38,337 bases of DNA from UBA4951 sp963652335 (lineage in GTDB: Bacteria > Bacillota_I > Bacilli_A > RFN20 > CAG-826). How positions within the stretch are numbered: the stretch's first letter is position 1; each line of letters begins with the position of its first letter. A model generated the notes under the pieces. That model searched no databases, was not told the DNA's origin, and worked only from the letters and a program-made list of their open reading frames with translations. Below are positions 1-7,466 of this stretch, in pieces. Both the position numbers and the translations under genes were made by a program. Where the stretch lies: NCBI GenBank assembly GCA_963652335.1, contig CAVJSS010000012.1:1-38337 (forward strand), given 5' to 3'.

Positions 1-54
1 ATGTATTTCCTCGATTGTCCGCTATTTAAAATGAGGGCAACTCAGAAAGATGGG
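1..54. repeat. Left copy of a 54-bp perfect inverted repeat
   Basis: Bases 1-54 are the exact reverse complement of 38151-38204, and the match stops at base 55. The right-hand copy runs into a terminator, a strong promoter and the first codons of a reading frame, so the repeat is most simply the end of an insertion sequence present in two copies that face inward. The left copy may continue beyond the window. An assembly break at a repeated sequence would give the same picture. Confidence 0.8.
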
Positions 55-211
55 AACATCTAAAAATTATCTAGAAACATCTAGAAATGAGCGTTTTAAA
101 AATAACATGCATGCCAGCAAAACAAAGAGCCCGGCAATCTTTATAACTCTGGCTAATTAAAACTAGGACCAACGAAGCATAAAATGACATAATCATTTTG
201 ATATAAGAACG

Positions 212-235
212 AAAAAAGGCCGTTTGAAAACGACC
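212..235 (-). terminator. Rho-independent terminator of the oleate hydratase gene
   Basis: Read on the minus strand, 235-218 form GGTCGTTT/AAACGGCC arms (one G-U pair) with a very short loop, followed by six T residues. It lies about 20 bp past the stop codon of the oleate hydratase gene. Confidence 0.65.
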
Positions 236-255
236 CAATTTCTTTTTTCCGAATA

Positions 256-2043
256 TCAGATAAGCCCTGAATCCTTGAGTACCGTTTCGATATCGGTGCC
301 TTTGATTTTCTTTAAGACCTTCTTTAAGAGGAAACGCTCAGCAACGGAGAGATCCATATCCTGCAGTTTCTTCCTATCGATAGCATAATAAGAAGCACGC
401 AACATCTCACGAACATCGTATCTTGAACCCCAGACCTCTGGCACGCCGCGATCGATGTTCATCAAAGTGTATACCGCCTCCATACCTGAACGCATCGAAT
501 ATTCAGTGGTGAAGATGGTATCGGCTGGGATTTCGGCGAATTGCCCAATGAAAGCGATGTTAATAGAGCCTTCAGGCACAACGCGTGGACGATCGCTGTT
601 CTTTCGTGGCTCGAAGAAAGCGTCGATGTAAGGCATATAGGCCGTGGTGACGTTTGAATGTTTCTCAGCGTATTCTTCGATCTTATCGGTCGGCACGCCA
701 ATATGGTACATCCATTCTTCAGCTACTTCTTTTCCAGTGCAGTCGCGCATTGGCTTTTTGACATAGTTGCCTACTCTATCGGTATAAAGGCTGTAGAACC
801 AAATAAGAGTCCTATCTTCCCCTTGATCGGCGAATTGCCCTTGGCGATTGATGGTCCAAGAACATCTCCAGTTATCCCATGAATCCTTGACGGTGACGAT
901 TCCGCCTGTACAGACCTTATGGTCATGTGGGTTGCGTTGCGTGATTTCCATAATATATGGAAGAAGGGTGTCATCGACATCGATCGTCGCACTCATCCAA
1001 TTCGTCCCATCGATATTCGTGCAAAAAGTCTCTGGGTGGCCAAAACTCCCATCATTGACTTGCTTCGCCATCTTTTTCCAGAGATTCCAAGAATCGCCTT
1101 CTCCGTTTTTGATGGTTTTGTAAGCCGGTGCGGTCGTTTGGTTGCCGTATCTGGTGCTGTCGACGCAAGAACCGTTCGTGACGAAAAGCAAATCGTCTTC
1201 CGAAAGTTTGATGTTTTCCTTTTCGCCTTTGATGACGCAAATCAATTCTTTTACTGTTTTCTTTCCGTTTTTGCATTCGATCTTGATATCAGTGACTTCA
1301 CACCCAGAAACAAAACTAACTCCGCGATCGGTAAGATATTTCAAAAGCGGCAAAATCATCGATTCATATTGGTTGTAACGAGTGAAGCGAAGAGCCGTGA
1401 AATCAGGCAAGCCATCGATATGATGAACATAACGTTGGAGATATCTCTTCATCTCGAGGGCGCTGCTCCATTCTTGGAACGCAAACATCGTCTGCCAATA
1501 AAGCCAGAAATTTGATTTCCAGAAATGGTCATCGAACATCTCATTGATCATTTTGTCTTCGAGATCCTTTTCCGGAGTCAAATAAAGTTTCAATAATTCT
1601 TTTTGGGCTTCTTTATCAAGGGTGAAATCCTTTCCTGTGGGGAGTTTCTTTCCGCATTTATGGGTGGCTCGGCAAAGAGAATAGTTAGGATCCTCTTTAT
1701 TAAGCCAATAATATTCGTCAAGGACGGATATGTTTTTGTCGCTGAGCGTTGGCACGTCGCGATATACGTCCCACATCACCTCAAAGTGATTGTCCATCTC
1801 TCTTCCGCCCCTCATGACAAAACCGTTTTTAGGATCATGATAGCCATCACACGCTCCACCTGCTAAAGGATCGCGGTCAAGTATGAAGATTTTCTTTGGA
1901 TCCAGTTGAGCGTCCCTTACCAAATAAAATGCGCTCGTAAGGCCGGCTAAACCGCTTCCGACGATATAAGCGCTCTTTTTTTCGGCGCCTTGAGGCTTCT
2001 TTGGATGGGCGAAAGCCTCATAATTTCCTGCTGAATAATACAT
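256..2043 (-). CDS. ohyA: Oleate hydratase (fatty acid double-bond hydratase, MCRA family)
   Basis: FAD-dependent enzyme that adds water to the cis-9 double bond of oleate and related unsaturated fatty acids, giving 10-hydroxy acids; in Gram-positive bacteria this is linked to detoxifying host or dietary fatty acids. The 595-residue protein has an N-terminal dinucleotide-binding motif GSGLAG (29-34), then the family motif GGREMDNHFE (79-88) and MKRYLQRY (198-205). E82 and Y201 fall at the positions known as catalytic residues in the Staphylococcus aureus enzyme. The start at 2043 is chosen because AAAGGAG lies just upstream; the open frame continues to 2187, but that extension is low-complexity and has no ribosome binding site. 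It follows a TetR-type regulator gene on the same strand with a 140-bp gap rich in TGACA/TGTCA half-sites. Cytoplasmic or peripheral to the membrane. The family call is very secure. Confidence 0.96.
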   Translation of the reverse strand: MYYSAGNYEAFAHPKKPQGAEKKSAYIVGSGLAGLTSAFYLVRDAQLDPKKIFILDRDPLAGGACDGYHDPKNGFVMRGGREMDNHFEVMWDVYRDVPTLSDKNISVLDEYYWLNKEDPNYSLCRATHKCGKKLPTGKDFTLDKEAQKELLKLYLTPEKDLEDKMINEMFDDHFWKSNFWLYWQTMFAFQEWSSALEMKRYLQRYVHHIDGLPDFTALRFTRYNQYESMILPLLKYLTDRGVSFVSGCEVTDIKIECKNGKKTVKELICVIKGEKENIKLSEDDLLFVTNGSCVDSTRYGNQTTAPAYKTIKNGEGDSWNLWKKMAKQVNDGSFGHPETFCTNIDGTNWMSATIDVDDTLLPYIMEITQRNPHDHKVCTGGIVTVKDSWDNWRCSWTINRQGQFADQGEDRTLIWFYSLYTDRVGNYVKKPMRDCTGKEVAEEWMYHIGVPTDKIEEYAEKHSNVTTAYMPYIDAFFEPRKNSDRPRVVPEGSINIAFIGQFAEIPADTIFTTEYSMRSGMEAVYTLMNIDRGVPEVWGSRYDVREMLRASYYAIDRKKLQDMDLSVAERFLLKKVLKKIKGTDIETVLKDSGLI

Positions 2044-2122
2044 TCTTTTTTTCTCCTTTGGCTTTTGGCCGCTTTTAGGATAAAAGAAGGGGAATAAGAA
2101 AAAATCGGTCAATGAAATAAGA

Positions 2123-2189
2123 GTGTCAAAATAAACGCCAGACAACTCAAATTGACAAAAATTTTGACATTTATGAACAATTGTCAATT
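2123..2189. promoter_or_regulatory. Cluster of TGACA/TGTCA half-sites, putative operator for ohyA
   Basis: The gap between the regulator and ohyA contains two long-armed inverted repeats: ATTGACAA at 2151-2158 with TTGTCAAT at 2181-2188, and TGTCAAAAT at 2124-2132 with ATTTTGACA at 2161-2169. Four TGACA-type half-sites therefore occur in 67 bp. This arrangement suits a dimeric TetR-type repressor, presumably the product of the adjacent gene. Operator function is inferred only. Confidence 0.5.
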
Positions 2190-2753
2190 ACGAATGGAAT
2201 AGGCTTTTAGGGCGTTGGGGATCGTCCCTTTGATAAGGGGCGAAAGATGGTCGATGATTTCTTTGGGATCTTCTTTCATATCGCGATCGACCCAAGAAAT
2301 GACGATGTCGACGAAAGCGATCGTATAGAAACGCTCGACGAATTCCTTATCGCTCTCGCTCACATCGTCTATATTAAGGCTCCTTGCCACTTCATCAACA
2401 ACCTGCTTGAGAAGAGGAAGAGTAAGGCGACACATATAGTCCTGAAGCAATGAAACGGAGATCCCGTGATAAATATTCATGATGAAGGATTTCTCTTGCT
2501 TGGCTAATTTGAAGATATCGTAAAAACCCGCTTCCCAAGAAGAATAATGGCGGTTTTCCTTAAGAACAGATTCCACTTCCACATAACATGTCCATTCGAT
2601 AAGTTCGCGGAGATCGGCAAAATGATAATAGAAAGTTTGGCGTCTTACGCCTGTTCGCTCACAAAGTTCGGAAATCGTGATTTTGTTTACGGGCTTTTCC
2701 TTCAAGAGGTCCCTAAGTGTATTCGACAAAGCCTTTTTCGTGAGTTCGGACAT
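2184..2753 (-). CDS. TetR/AcrR family transcriptional regulator (DhaS-like)
   Basis: Protein of 189 residues with an N-terminal TetR helix-turn-helix: residues about 24-45 contain TISELCERTGVRRQTFYYHF, the recognition-helix signature. The long acidic C-terminal half resembles the TetR_C_8 type found in DhaS-like regulators and would bind a small ligand and dimerise. A good ribosome binding site (GGAAGGAG) precedes the ATG. The gene lies directly upstream of ohyA on the same strand, and the gap holds paired TGACA half-sites, so control of ohyA, perhaps in response to fatty acids, is a reasonable inference. The ligand is not visible from sequence. A second and a third TetR-type gene occur elsewhere in the window and are not close copies of this one. 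Confidence 0.88.
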   Translation of the reverse strand: MSELTKKALSNTLRDLLKEKPVNKITISELCERTGVRRQTFYYHFADLRELIEWTCYVEVESVLKENRHYSSWEAGFYDIFKLAKQEKSFIMNIYHGISVSLLQDYMCRLTLPLLKQVVDEVARSLNIDDVSESDKEFVERFYTIAFVDIVISWVDRDMKEDPKEIIDHLSPLIKGTIPNALKAYSIRN

Positions 2754-2899
2754 GCTTTTCTCCTTCCGTTTAAGGATATTTTAAATTGGTGGATATAAAA
2801 TTTGCACCTCTTAGCTGATAGCGTTTGTCTTTTGTAGGTAAAAACAAAAAATGAGAAGTCTTACAATGTTATTCGTCCAAAAAGCAAAGGAGACTTCCC

Positions 2900-3374
2900 A
2901 TGAACATCATACCATCTAAACAAGAGACTTTTGACACCTTCCTGCTGAATGCCTCCAAAATCCACAAAGAAGCCATAGAGGAATTCCTGAGAAAGCAGGA
3001 CGAATCCATATATTGCTCCGTCGATCGCGAGCGATTCGTCTTGGTCCGCCTGGATGAAAGGACGATCTTTTCGAGTTCGGCACGCATAAGTCCGTTCATG
3101 ATGCTTCGTATTTCCTCATTATATTGGCGCCGTTTTCTTCCTTTACGGCCCGCCATATATGCTGATTCATCTTCCGGTCGGTTACCTCGACGTACATCCG
3201 TACGAAAAGCTTTTTTACGGCGCTTCTCTTCTCCGACATGAATCCCCCTACAATGCTGACGGTTATCGCCTCCGCCATCCTTTTTTCAACGGATGCTGTC
3301 ATTTAAATGAAAGCCAGCCTTTGCTAAATGGAAAATACTTTTTCACCATCGAAAGAGGATCTGGGTTAAAATGA
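2900..3374 (+). pseudogene. Possible transposase remnant, frame-disrupted
   Basis: An ATG with a clear ribosome binding site (AAAGGAG) opens a frame whose first ~58 residues (to about 3075) read like the N-terminal region of UPF0236/ISLre2-type transposases, with EEFLRKQDESIYCSVD followed by a VRLDERTIF segment. After that the frame loses protein-like character and becomes Arg/Ser-rich up to 3241. A different frame from 3159 to 3374 reads HLPVGYLDVHPYEKLFYG and could be a further decayed piece. There is no complete catalytic domain. I take it as insertion-sequence debris next to the DUF6930-like gene; the family assignment is tentative, and short reading frames on the opposite strand are an alternative. 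Confidence 0.35.
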
Positions 3375-3397
3375 GTAAAAAAGACAGAGGAGTTTAT

Positions 3398-4792
3398 ATG
3401 ATCGATATCGATGAAGCCGTCAAGCTTATAGAGAAGCTTCCTTACGACTGTTTGCAGTATTCGTTGAAAAGCGGACATTTCTACGTGGAGAATTTCAGCA
3501 CTTCCAAAACAAAAATCGGCGAAGCCGCAGCCATAGAATGCGTGCGCACCGTTTGGAAAGACGCTAAGAGCGTTTTCAAAACGAAGCACGAGGATCTTTT
3601 CCCAAAATCGCCATCGAATTATTCGGCCAAAAGATGGAACGAAATCATTGCCGAGAACCATCTCGAAGAAGAATGGTATTTGGAATTGCGTGAATCGTTA
3701 TTGCCAGAAATAACCAACTTGGCCACCGAATTTGGCTTGAAGGAAGTCGAAGCGGAGCCCGAGCTCTACGAAAAGATAAAGAAAGAGCTCGTCTACTTCG
3801 AATCCAAAAAATACGAAGAACGCTATAGCGACGACATCTTATTCCACTTCGGTACCTCTTATGAACGTGCCTCCTTAACCATTTTGGGGAATGCTGGGAT
3901 GGTCACGGGCATCAGCTTCTTCCCCCAAGACTTCAATGGGAACGCCATGGTGGCAACGATGGAAGAAAAAACTCTCGGATTAGATAAAACGACATCGCAA
4001 TCCTTAGCCAATATGCTCTCCTTCTATTATGGTGACGAAAATGATGAAAATGGCTTCGCCCCAAAAAACAATCCATTTGGCAGCGACAACCATTTCACTT
4101 CCATCTACATGAACGGCGGAACGATGATGAGATGCTATCTCCCTAAATCCTTGGCTTTGAGGGCTCTGCTATATTTCGATACCATAAAGGAACGCCTCGA
4201 ATCGTTTGACGAAGAATACAAAGACCATCCAATTGATAACGGCGCTTATGACGCCTTCTTAATTTCAGAAATACCGTTTCTTATGGAGAAAACAATAGAT
4301 GATTGGAGCATCAAAAATCTTTTCCCCGACGTCTTCGGTGCCAAATTCGCACACCACATCCAAAAAACCGGCGACCCAGATTCCTGGGATATTGCCTTAA
4401 GGGCCGTTCCCTTCCCTTTCGAAGATGAGGAGAACCCAGAAAAAATCGCCAATTGGGCATACGTCGCAATTATCGCCGACCATAAAACGGGTTACGTCCA
4501 TACCGCACAACTAGGCAGAGCAACTAATTCAAGACCCTTTGATGACCTAAACGTCAACCTAGAGGAGCAACTAAAGAAATATCGATTGCCTAAGAAAATT
4601 TATGTCGACAATTACCTCGATCATTTATATGCAGTTGCTCTCTTTATTCCCTACATCAAATCCAAGGAACTCAAAATCGTCATCAGCAAAAAGAAATTGC
4701 TCATCAATGAAGCCGCAAATGCGTTGACCGATGAGTTTGAAAACGGACCCAGCACAGAGAAAACGGTTTTCAAAAAAGATATCCGTTGCTAA
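3398..4792 (+). CDS. Uncharacterised protein with a DUF6930-like C-terminal domain
   Basis: Soluble protein of 464 residues, no signal peptide or membrane segment. The C-terminal ~110 residues (YVAIIADHKTGYVHTAQLG, then KKYRLPKKIYVDN and an Ile/Lys-rich strand) have the layout of the DUF6930 domain of Bacillota and mobile-element-associated proteins: a beta-strand with an ADxxTGYVxxAQLG-type motif, then a 'position on a genome-like strand' region. The N-terminal and middle parts are acidic and not recognised. Its function is unknown. The start at 3398 is preferred over the ATG at 3371 because GAGGAG lies 6-12 nt before it. It stands alone in the accessory stretch, with transposase debris before it and a gene-free stretch after it, which hints at horizontal acquisition. 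Confidence 0.75.
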   Translation: MIDIDEAVKLIEKLPYDCLQYSLKSGHFYVENFSTSKTKIGEAAAIECVRTVWKDAKSVFKTKHEDLFPKSPSNYSAKRWNEIIAENHLEEEWYLELRESLLPEITNLATEFGLKEVEAEPELYEKIKKELVYFESKKYEERYSDDILFHFGTSYERASLTILGNAGMVTGISFFPQDFNGNAMVATMEEKTLGLDKTTSQSLANMLSFYYGDENDENGFAPKNNPFGSDNHFTSIYMNGGTMMRCYLPKSLALRALLYFDTIKERLESFDEEYKDHPIDNGAYDAFLISEIPFLMEKTIDDWSIKNLFPDVFGAKFAHHIQKTGDPDSWDIALRAVPFPFEDEENPEKIANWAYVAIIADHKTGYVHTAQLGRATNSRPFDDLNVNLEEQLKKYRLPKKIYVDNYLDHLYAVALFIPYIKSKELKIVISKKKLLINEAANALTDEFENGPSTEKTVFKKDIRC

Positions 4793-4828
4793 TTCATCAG
4801 CGAAATGACGACCGTTAAGTGACAAAGC

Positions 4829-4856
4829 AAAAAATTGCCGCCGGTGACATGGCGGC
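4829..4856 (-). terminator. Rho-independent terminator, minus strand
   Basis: On the minus strand GCCGCC and GGCGGC (4856-4851 and 4842-4837) form a 6-bp GC stem with an 8-nt loop, followed by AATTTTTT. It would stop leftward transcripts from the AlbA_2 gene or from the decayed sequence downstream of it. Confidence 0.6.
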
Positions 4857-4902
4857 TGAAAATTTGCAGCCCTCGATCTTTTTCCTTTATGCCGATGGCC
4901 AA

Positions 4903-4984
4903 GATAGCCCTTTTCTGTCTGAGATTGTTCGATCATCGTATGTACCTGGTGTCTGTGTATTTCGCTAACATCGCATCTGTACGG
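4903..4984 (-). repeat. Diverged ~80-bp repeat, copy B
   Basis: Aligns without gaps to 7121-7202, roughly three quarters of positions identical, with a core GACATCGCATC-type segment and TCTGTG nearly unchanged. Both copies lie just upstream, on the minus strand, of a terminator hairpin. Read on the minus strand in one frame both copies keep the residues CDVSE, HR, VH, QSQ and EK despite third-position changes, so a decayed protein tail is possible; that frame begins after a stop codon. Confidence 0.55.
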
Positions 4985-5180
4985 TCATAACAAAAGCATC
5001 CGTTCTCTTCTTTGAATATCGACTCTTTTATGCGAAATGCTTTCAACGATTGATGCTTTCTTCTAGCAGGTTTGATTTAAAGGTCGATTCGAAAGACAAG
5101 CCAAAATATCTTAAGGCTCTTATTTTCGATTTTTCAGCAAGTGAAAACATAAGGGTGCGTTTATTTTGAGTTTCAAATCA

Positions 5181-6476
5181 CTATCCGACCACCCAATATC
5201 CGCCTTTCGTTTTCCCTATGCGTTTGATCTTGCCTTTGCTTTTCAGCTCTTTCACGATAACCGATATACGGCTGGTTCCCAGATTAACAATTTTCGAAAG
5301 TTCTTTGATGGTTGCGGTTGGGTTGTTTTTGATGGCTTCAAAAACATTCTTTTCGGAAGCGCTGAGGCCAATGGCATCAACAATCTTGAATGATGGGGTA
5401 AAAGCAAAAGGTATCCTTACAATGATGTAATTATCCTCGATATCAAAGGCTTCTTCCCCATAGACCCCCACTATCATCGGCACGCCATGCCCCGTTTGCT
5501 TAATGAGATTAAGCTGACCCATTAGTTTCTGCAAACCAGCATTCACGGGTCTTGAAACTCCCGCATAAAAATCTTTTTGGGGAAAATCGAATGGCAAACC
5601 GCCGGTCGAGATTATCTCAATGCGATCATCGAAAATATAAATGGCTGGCGGAACGTTTTTGATCCATTTATTGTGAAGACAGGCGTTGTTCCAGGCTTCC
5701 GCAAAACATTTGATATTGAATAACGGGGTCTCTTTTCTTTCTAATCCCTCTCGCAAATTAACCCTTACCTCGTTTAGAGATGAGACATAATCAAAAGCGT
5801 TTTGCATCGCGATAAGCAGACATTTGTATCCGAATTCATTTCTGCTTATCATTTCACTCTTATCTTTGCCTTTGAAGCGGACAACTTTGATAGAACAGTT
5901 GCTATTATCAGCTAGAATTTGCGCCAAATAATTGAAGGTTCCTCTTTTGGTCAAAAATCCGCAATTAGCGAAAAACGTGTTGTCGTTGACGGTGAGTTTA
6001 TGGACTCGGAAAAGACCTTTTAATTGTTCGAAAGTAAGATCCTGATCGATAGATTCAACATTCTCCATGATCGTTGAAGAGTTTGAAAGAACAAGTTCGC
6101 TGAGAGTGGATGGATCGATTTTTTTGTTTTCGCTCCCGACTCTTATGCGGTAATTGCCACCGCATGAATAAGGTTTGTTGTATCCAGAAGCTTCCACGGT
6201 TAAGTAAATCGAATCGCCAGAACGCTCAAGAGTGATTTTTGGCACAATGAGAGGGCTAACGAGTTCCAATATTCTCGTTGAAATCTTCTTGATGGTCTCT
6301 TCCCCAATCGATTCATTCAATCCAGTGATCGTTCCGTCGTTTTGAACGCCAAAAAAGATTTTGCCGTAACCGTTTTTGTTAAGCATGGCCGTAAGGCTCA
6401 GCAAGCCTTTATCGAGTCCAGATAAAGATGTTTTAAATTCCTGGGTCTCTGTTTCGTATGGGTTATCAAGTTCCAT
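5181..6476 (-). CDS. AlbA_2 (Schlafen-type) ATP-binding putative transcriptional regulator
   Basis: Protein of 431 residues with three recognisable parts: an N-terminal AlbA_2 domain (about 1-125) with the usual opening ETETQEFKTS and the GYGKIFFGVQNDGTITG strand-turn; a middle/C-terminal GHKL-like HATPase_c_4 domain (about 245-370) with EAWNNACLHNKW, the IEIISTGGLP strand and the QTGHGVP loop; and a C-terminal winged helix (about 375-431). These proteins are usually called ATP-binding or putative DNA/RNA-binding regulators; the precise role is poorly known. The start at 6476 fits the family N-terminus and has GGAG upstream; the ATG at 6503 has its AAAGG too close. A promoter overlapped by tandem GTGTATAAA repeats lies about 50 bp upstream, suggesting autoregulation. 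Confidence 0.88.
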   Translation of the reverse strand: MELDNPYETETQEFKTSLSGLDKGLLSLTAMLNKNGYGKIFFGVQNDGTITGLNESIGEETIKKISTRILELVSPLIVPKITLERSGDSIYLTVEASGYNKPYSCGGNYRIRVGSENKKIDPSTLSELVLSNSSTIMENVESIDQDLTFEQLKGLFRVHKLTVNDNTFFANCGFLTKRGTFNYLAQILADNSNCSIKVVRFKGKDKSEMISRNEFGYKCLLIAMQNAFDYVSSLNEVRVNLREGLERKETPLFNIKCFAEAWNNACLHNKWIKNVPPAIYIFDDRIEIISTGGLPFDFPQKDFYAGVSRPVNAGLQKLMGQLNLIKQTGHGVPMIVGVYGEEAFDIEDNYIIVRIPFAFTPSFKIVDAIGLSASEKNVFEAIKNNPTATIKELSKIVNLGTSRISVIVKELKSKGKIKRIGKTKGGYWVVG

Positions 6477-6525
6477 GCTCTCCGTCCCTTTCCGAAATCG
6501 CATTCCTTTAACGAAATCGGTTTTT

Positions 6526-6562
6526 TATACACTATTTATACACTTTTTATTACACTTTTCAA
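6526..6562 (-). promoter_or_regulatory. Promoter of the AlbA_2 gene overlapped by iteron cluster 1
   Basis: On the minus strand TTGAAA (6562-6557), a 16-bp spacer and TATAAA (6540-6535) make a sigma-A type promoter. Three repeats of the plus-strand octamer TATACACT or a close variant start at 6526, 6537 and 6549 (11- and 12-bp steps), so they cover the spacer and the -10 box. A bound protein would block transcription. Confidence 0.55.
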
Positions 6563-6735
6563 TACGACAAGCCGATGATATTATTGCAAAACAGATATGC
6601 TCCATCTAGTTTTAACTAAATGTTACCAAACACTTATACATCAATGTTTCACCGATAATAACTGCCATTTTAAACAAGCAAGTTAGATAAGTATGACTTT
6701 TGTTTCAATGCTGAGAAAACAGCTGCGAATTTATT

Positions 6736-6766
6736 TATACACTTTTTATACACTTTTTATTGTACT
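6736..6766. repeat. Iteron cluster 2
   Basis: Three copies of TATACACT or a variant (ATTGTACT) begin at 6736, 6747 and 6759. Their spacing is the same as in cluster 1 and each lies exactly 210 bp from its partner. There is no good -35 box at the matching distance, so this cluster is not itself an obvious promoter. Confidence 0.65.
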
Positions 6767-7092
6767 TATTATTGCATTAGATGGCTATCAGCCGTTCTTT
6801 TAAGCAATCAAACCATATCGTTTATTTTTTGTCTTAGGAGGCGGCGCCATTTTCCGAGACTTTTTATGGCAATTCTTAGAATGATTGAATCGGTGTGTTT
6901 GAGTGGAAATTTATGCCGCGTTTGATGAACCATAAACCCTTAAAGTCCGGATTTTTATTGTAAAAGCTTTGCATCGCGAATCGAGGCACAGGAGCAAGAT
7001 CATCAAAGCTAGCGCAGAGCTCGTTTTCGGCCGAACGGGGGGCTGGCGAATTGCTCAAGAAGGGAGTCCGGGCTCGTTCTCGGGCTCATAAA

Positions 7093-7126
7093 AGAAAAAA
7101 GATCTATCGGTCGGGATAGGTCTTTT
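7093..7126 (-). terminator. Terminator of the rpsF-ssb-rpsR operon
   Basis: On the minus strand AAAAGACCTATC and GATAGATCTTTT form a 12-bp stem (one G-U pair) with a 6-nt loop, followed by further T residues. The stem is nearly symmetric with A-rich flanks, so it could also act on rightward transcripts. Confidence 0.85.
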
Positions 7127-7202
7127 CTGCTTGAGATTGTCTTGCTGTCGCATGGACGCGACGTCTGTGCATTTCGCTGACATCGCATCAGTGCGGTCAC
7201 AA
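7121..7202 (-). repeat. Diverged ~80-bp repeat, copy A
   Basis: Partner of 4903-4984. It begins directly after the rpsR stop codon on the minus strand and ends in the operon terminator. In the rpsR transcript this would be the 3' untranslated region, so an RNA element is as possible as a decayed coding fragment. Confidence 0.55.
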
Positions 7203-7436
7203 TTAGTCGCGATTTCCTGGTTCTGGCAAAAGAGCCATGAAACGCGCGTTTTTGATGGCTTTCGCAACCTGGCGTTGATATTTGGCTGAAGTGCCAGTCG
7301 AGCTGCGTGAAGCAATTTTCCCATCTGGGTTGATGAACTTTTGGAGAAGCTCAACATCTTTGTAATCAACGTATTTGATATGGTTCTTTTTGAAGTAGCA
7401 GACCTTTTTCCTTGGTCTCATTTTCTTATAACCCAT
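7203..7436 (-). CDS. rpsR: 30S ribosomal protein S18
   Basis: Protein of 77 residues, the usual S18 length. The sequence has the family pattern: a basic N-terminus RPRKKVCYFKKN, then YKDVELLQKFI, then GKIASRSSTGTSAKYQRQVAKAIKNARFMALLP. It binds 16S rRNA as a heterodimer with S6 on the platform of the small subunit. It is the last gene of the rpsF-ssb-rpsR operon, 30 bp after ssb, with AAAGGA upstream of the ATG. The N-terminus keeps a single Cys, so this looks like the form without a full zinc ribbon. Confidence 0.98.
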   Translation of the reverse strand: MGYKKMRPRKKVCYFKKNHIKYVDYKDVELLQKFINPDGKIASRSSTGTSAKYQRQVAKAIKNARFMALLPEPGNRD

Positions 7437-7466
7437 TTTTAACTATTCCTTTCTTTCAAGTTGGAG

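Larger units (their letters stand above)
4793..5180. other. Gene-free stretch with a terminator and a decayed coding or RNA remnant
   Basis: This 388-bp gap has no convincing intact gene. It contains a minus-strand terminator (4829-4856), one copy of an ~80-bp diverged repeat (about 4903-4984) and, on the minus strand, two short open stretches that read like protein but are out of frame with each other: one from about 5178 to 5048 (contains RYFGLSFESTFKSNLLEE) and one from about 5040 to 4935 (contains CYDRTDAMLAKYTDTR). They look like the tail of a decayed gene. I could not name the family. Confidence 0.5.
6477..7202. other. Long gap with iterons, promoter, remnant frame and terminator
   Basis: This 726-bp gap between the AlbA_2 gene and rpsR has no intact gene. 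It holds two iteron clusters (6526-6556 and 6736-6766), the AlbA_2 promoter, a 60-codon minus-strand open stretch (7058-6876) that includes APVPRFAMQSFYNKNPDFKG and may be gene debris, the rpsR operon terminator, and copy A of the diverged repeat. The middle part (6560-6735) shows nothing else I can identify. Confidence 0.6.

Noticed and set aside
61..92. Short direct repeats TCTAGAAA near the left end
   Set aside because: Two copies in an A/T-rich stretch; too short to be significant, no CRISPR-like regularity.
919..1515. A 198-codon open frame on the plus strand inside the oleate hydratase gene
   Set aside because: Lies wholly within a well-supported gene on the other strand, has no ribosome binding site and no protein-like motif; a shadow frame.
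2869..3302. Minus-strand frames opposite the transposase remnant, one with a Lys/Arg-rich start
   Set aside because: Could be a different remnant, but no start signal and no recognised motif; the plus strand has a ribosome binding site and family-like residues.
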